The notes beneath the pieces were generated by a model. The model was not told the DNA's origin. It saw only the letters and a list, made by a program, of their open reading frames with translations, and did not search any database. Positions 37,340-37,508 of a DNA stretch of 37,508 nt are shown one piece after another (the first letter of the stretch is position 1; every line of letters begins with the position of its first letter). Source of the DNA: Aquifex aeolicus (GTDB lineage Bacteria; Aquificota; Aquificia; Aquificales; Aquificaceae); the NCBI GenBank assembly GCA_015662815.1, contig DQTK01000054.1, positions 1 to 37,508 of the forward strand. Direction: 5' to 3'. The position numbers and the translations under genes are program-made.

Positions 37340-37443
37340 AAGCTCACCCCATACGGTAGATTAGGAACTTAACAATCTACAGAAGATACAACTTCATTCT
37401 CTTTAAGAAAATGGCTTTCAACTCCACACGGTAGATTAGGAAC
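37340..37443 (-). CRISPR. Two-repeat CRISPR remnant or mini-array
   Basis: A 29-bp repeat at 37415-37443 reads GTTCCTAATCTACCGTGTGG then AGTTGAAAG on the minus strand. It resembles the A. aeolicus CRISPR repeat from memory. A second copy at 37340-37368 keeps CGGTAGATTAGGAAC and part of the middle but is degraded at its other end. The intervening spacer is 46 bp. The degraded copy is at the downstream end for minus-strand transcription, where terminal repeats usually decay. The AT-rich stretch 37444-37508 would then be the leader. No third copy lies within 65 bp to the right edge, and no cas genes are in the window. Confidence 0.75.
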
Positions 37444-37508
37444 CCCGCATCAGTGTGCAATAAAAAATATAGCAAAATCAATAACTTATTTCAATACCGA
37501 TTTTAAGA

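Overview
The window looks like a piece of an Aquificaceae chromosome, from Aquifex or a close relative. The proteins are rich in Lys and Glu, the coding DNA is AT-rich, and genes are packed with ATGA start/stop overlaps and convergent 3' overlaps. Several proteins (the NtrC4-type activator, RsmE, LysA, the short TopA) read from memory like diverged versions of Aquifex aeolicus proteins. The right edge carries repeats resembling the Aquifex CRISPR repeat. No database search was possible, so the taxonomic call is inference.

Layout. 1-300: the 3' ends of two damaged or truncated coding regions, the second (DUF420-like) ending in a 39-bp tandem duplication. 304-6214: Skp/OmpH chaperone, Nudix hydrolase, nitronate monooxygenase-like protein, FolK, NtrC4-like sigma-54 activator, RsmE, ProC and a short laccase-domain protein. 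6215-6839: a poorly coding stretch with small ORFs and a protein relic. 6840-13567: U32 protein, GuaA, FolE, MoxR and Lon. 13554-21986: an exported protein of unknown function, LeuB, CarA-PyrB, a coiled-coil membrane protein, DUF4416, LysA, Fur and AccA. 22085-25223: ThiC, a short TopA and tRNA-Phe. 25294-28736: a four-gene operon encoding a PsiE-like protein and a MacAB/LolCD-type exporter. 28723-30565: SerS, then a scar holding remnants of an amidohydrolase and of trpB2. 30586-33404: DJ-1/PfpI protein with a ZnuACB-type metal importer. 33381-37253: MidA-like methyltransferase, an alpha/beta-barrel-like small protein with an odd start, a DUF374 acyltransferase and a KhtT-like/CPA2 cation-proton antiporter pair. 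37340-37443: a two-repeat CRISPR remnant or mini-array without visible cas genes.

Most of the window is core metabolism (folate, GMP, proline, leucine, pyrimidine, lysine, thiamine, fatty acid) mixed with protein quality control, DNA topology and transport genes. Neighbours are mostly unrelated in pathway, a pattern I associate with Aquifex genomes. Operons with functional logic are carA-pyrB, the ABC exporter set, the znu set and the antiporter with its regulatory subunit. I found no convincing new defence system or mobile island. The most notable features are genome-decay scars: the internally deleted trpB2 fused in frame behind an amidohydrolase relic, the duplicated DUF420 tail, and the degenerate CRISPR pair.
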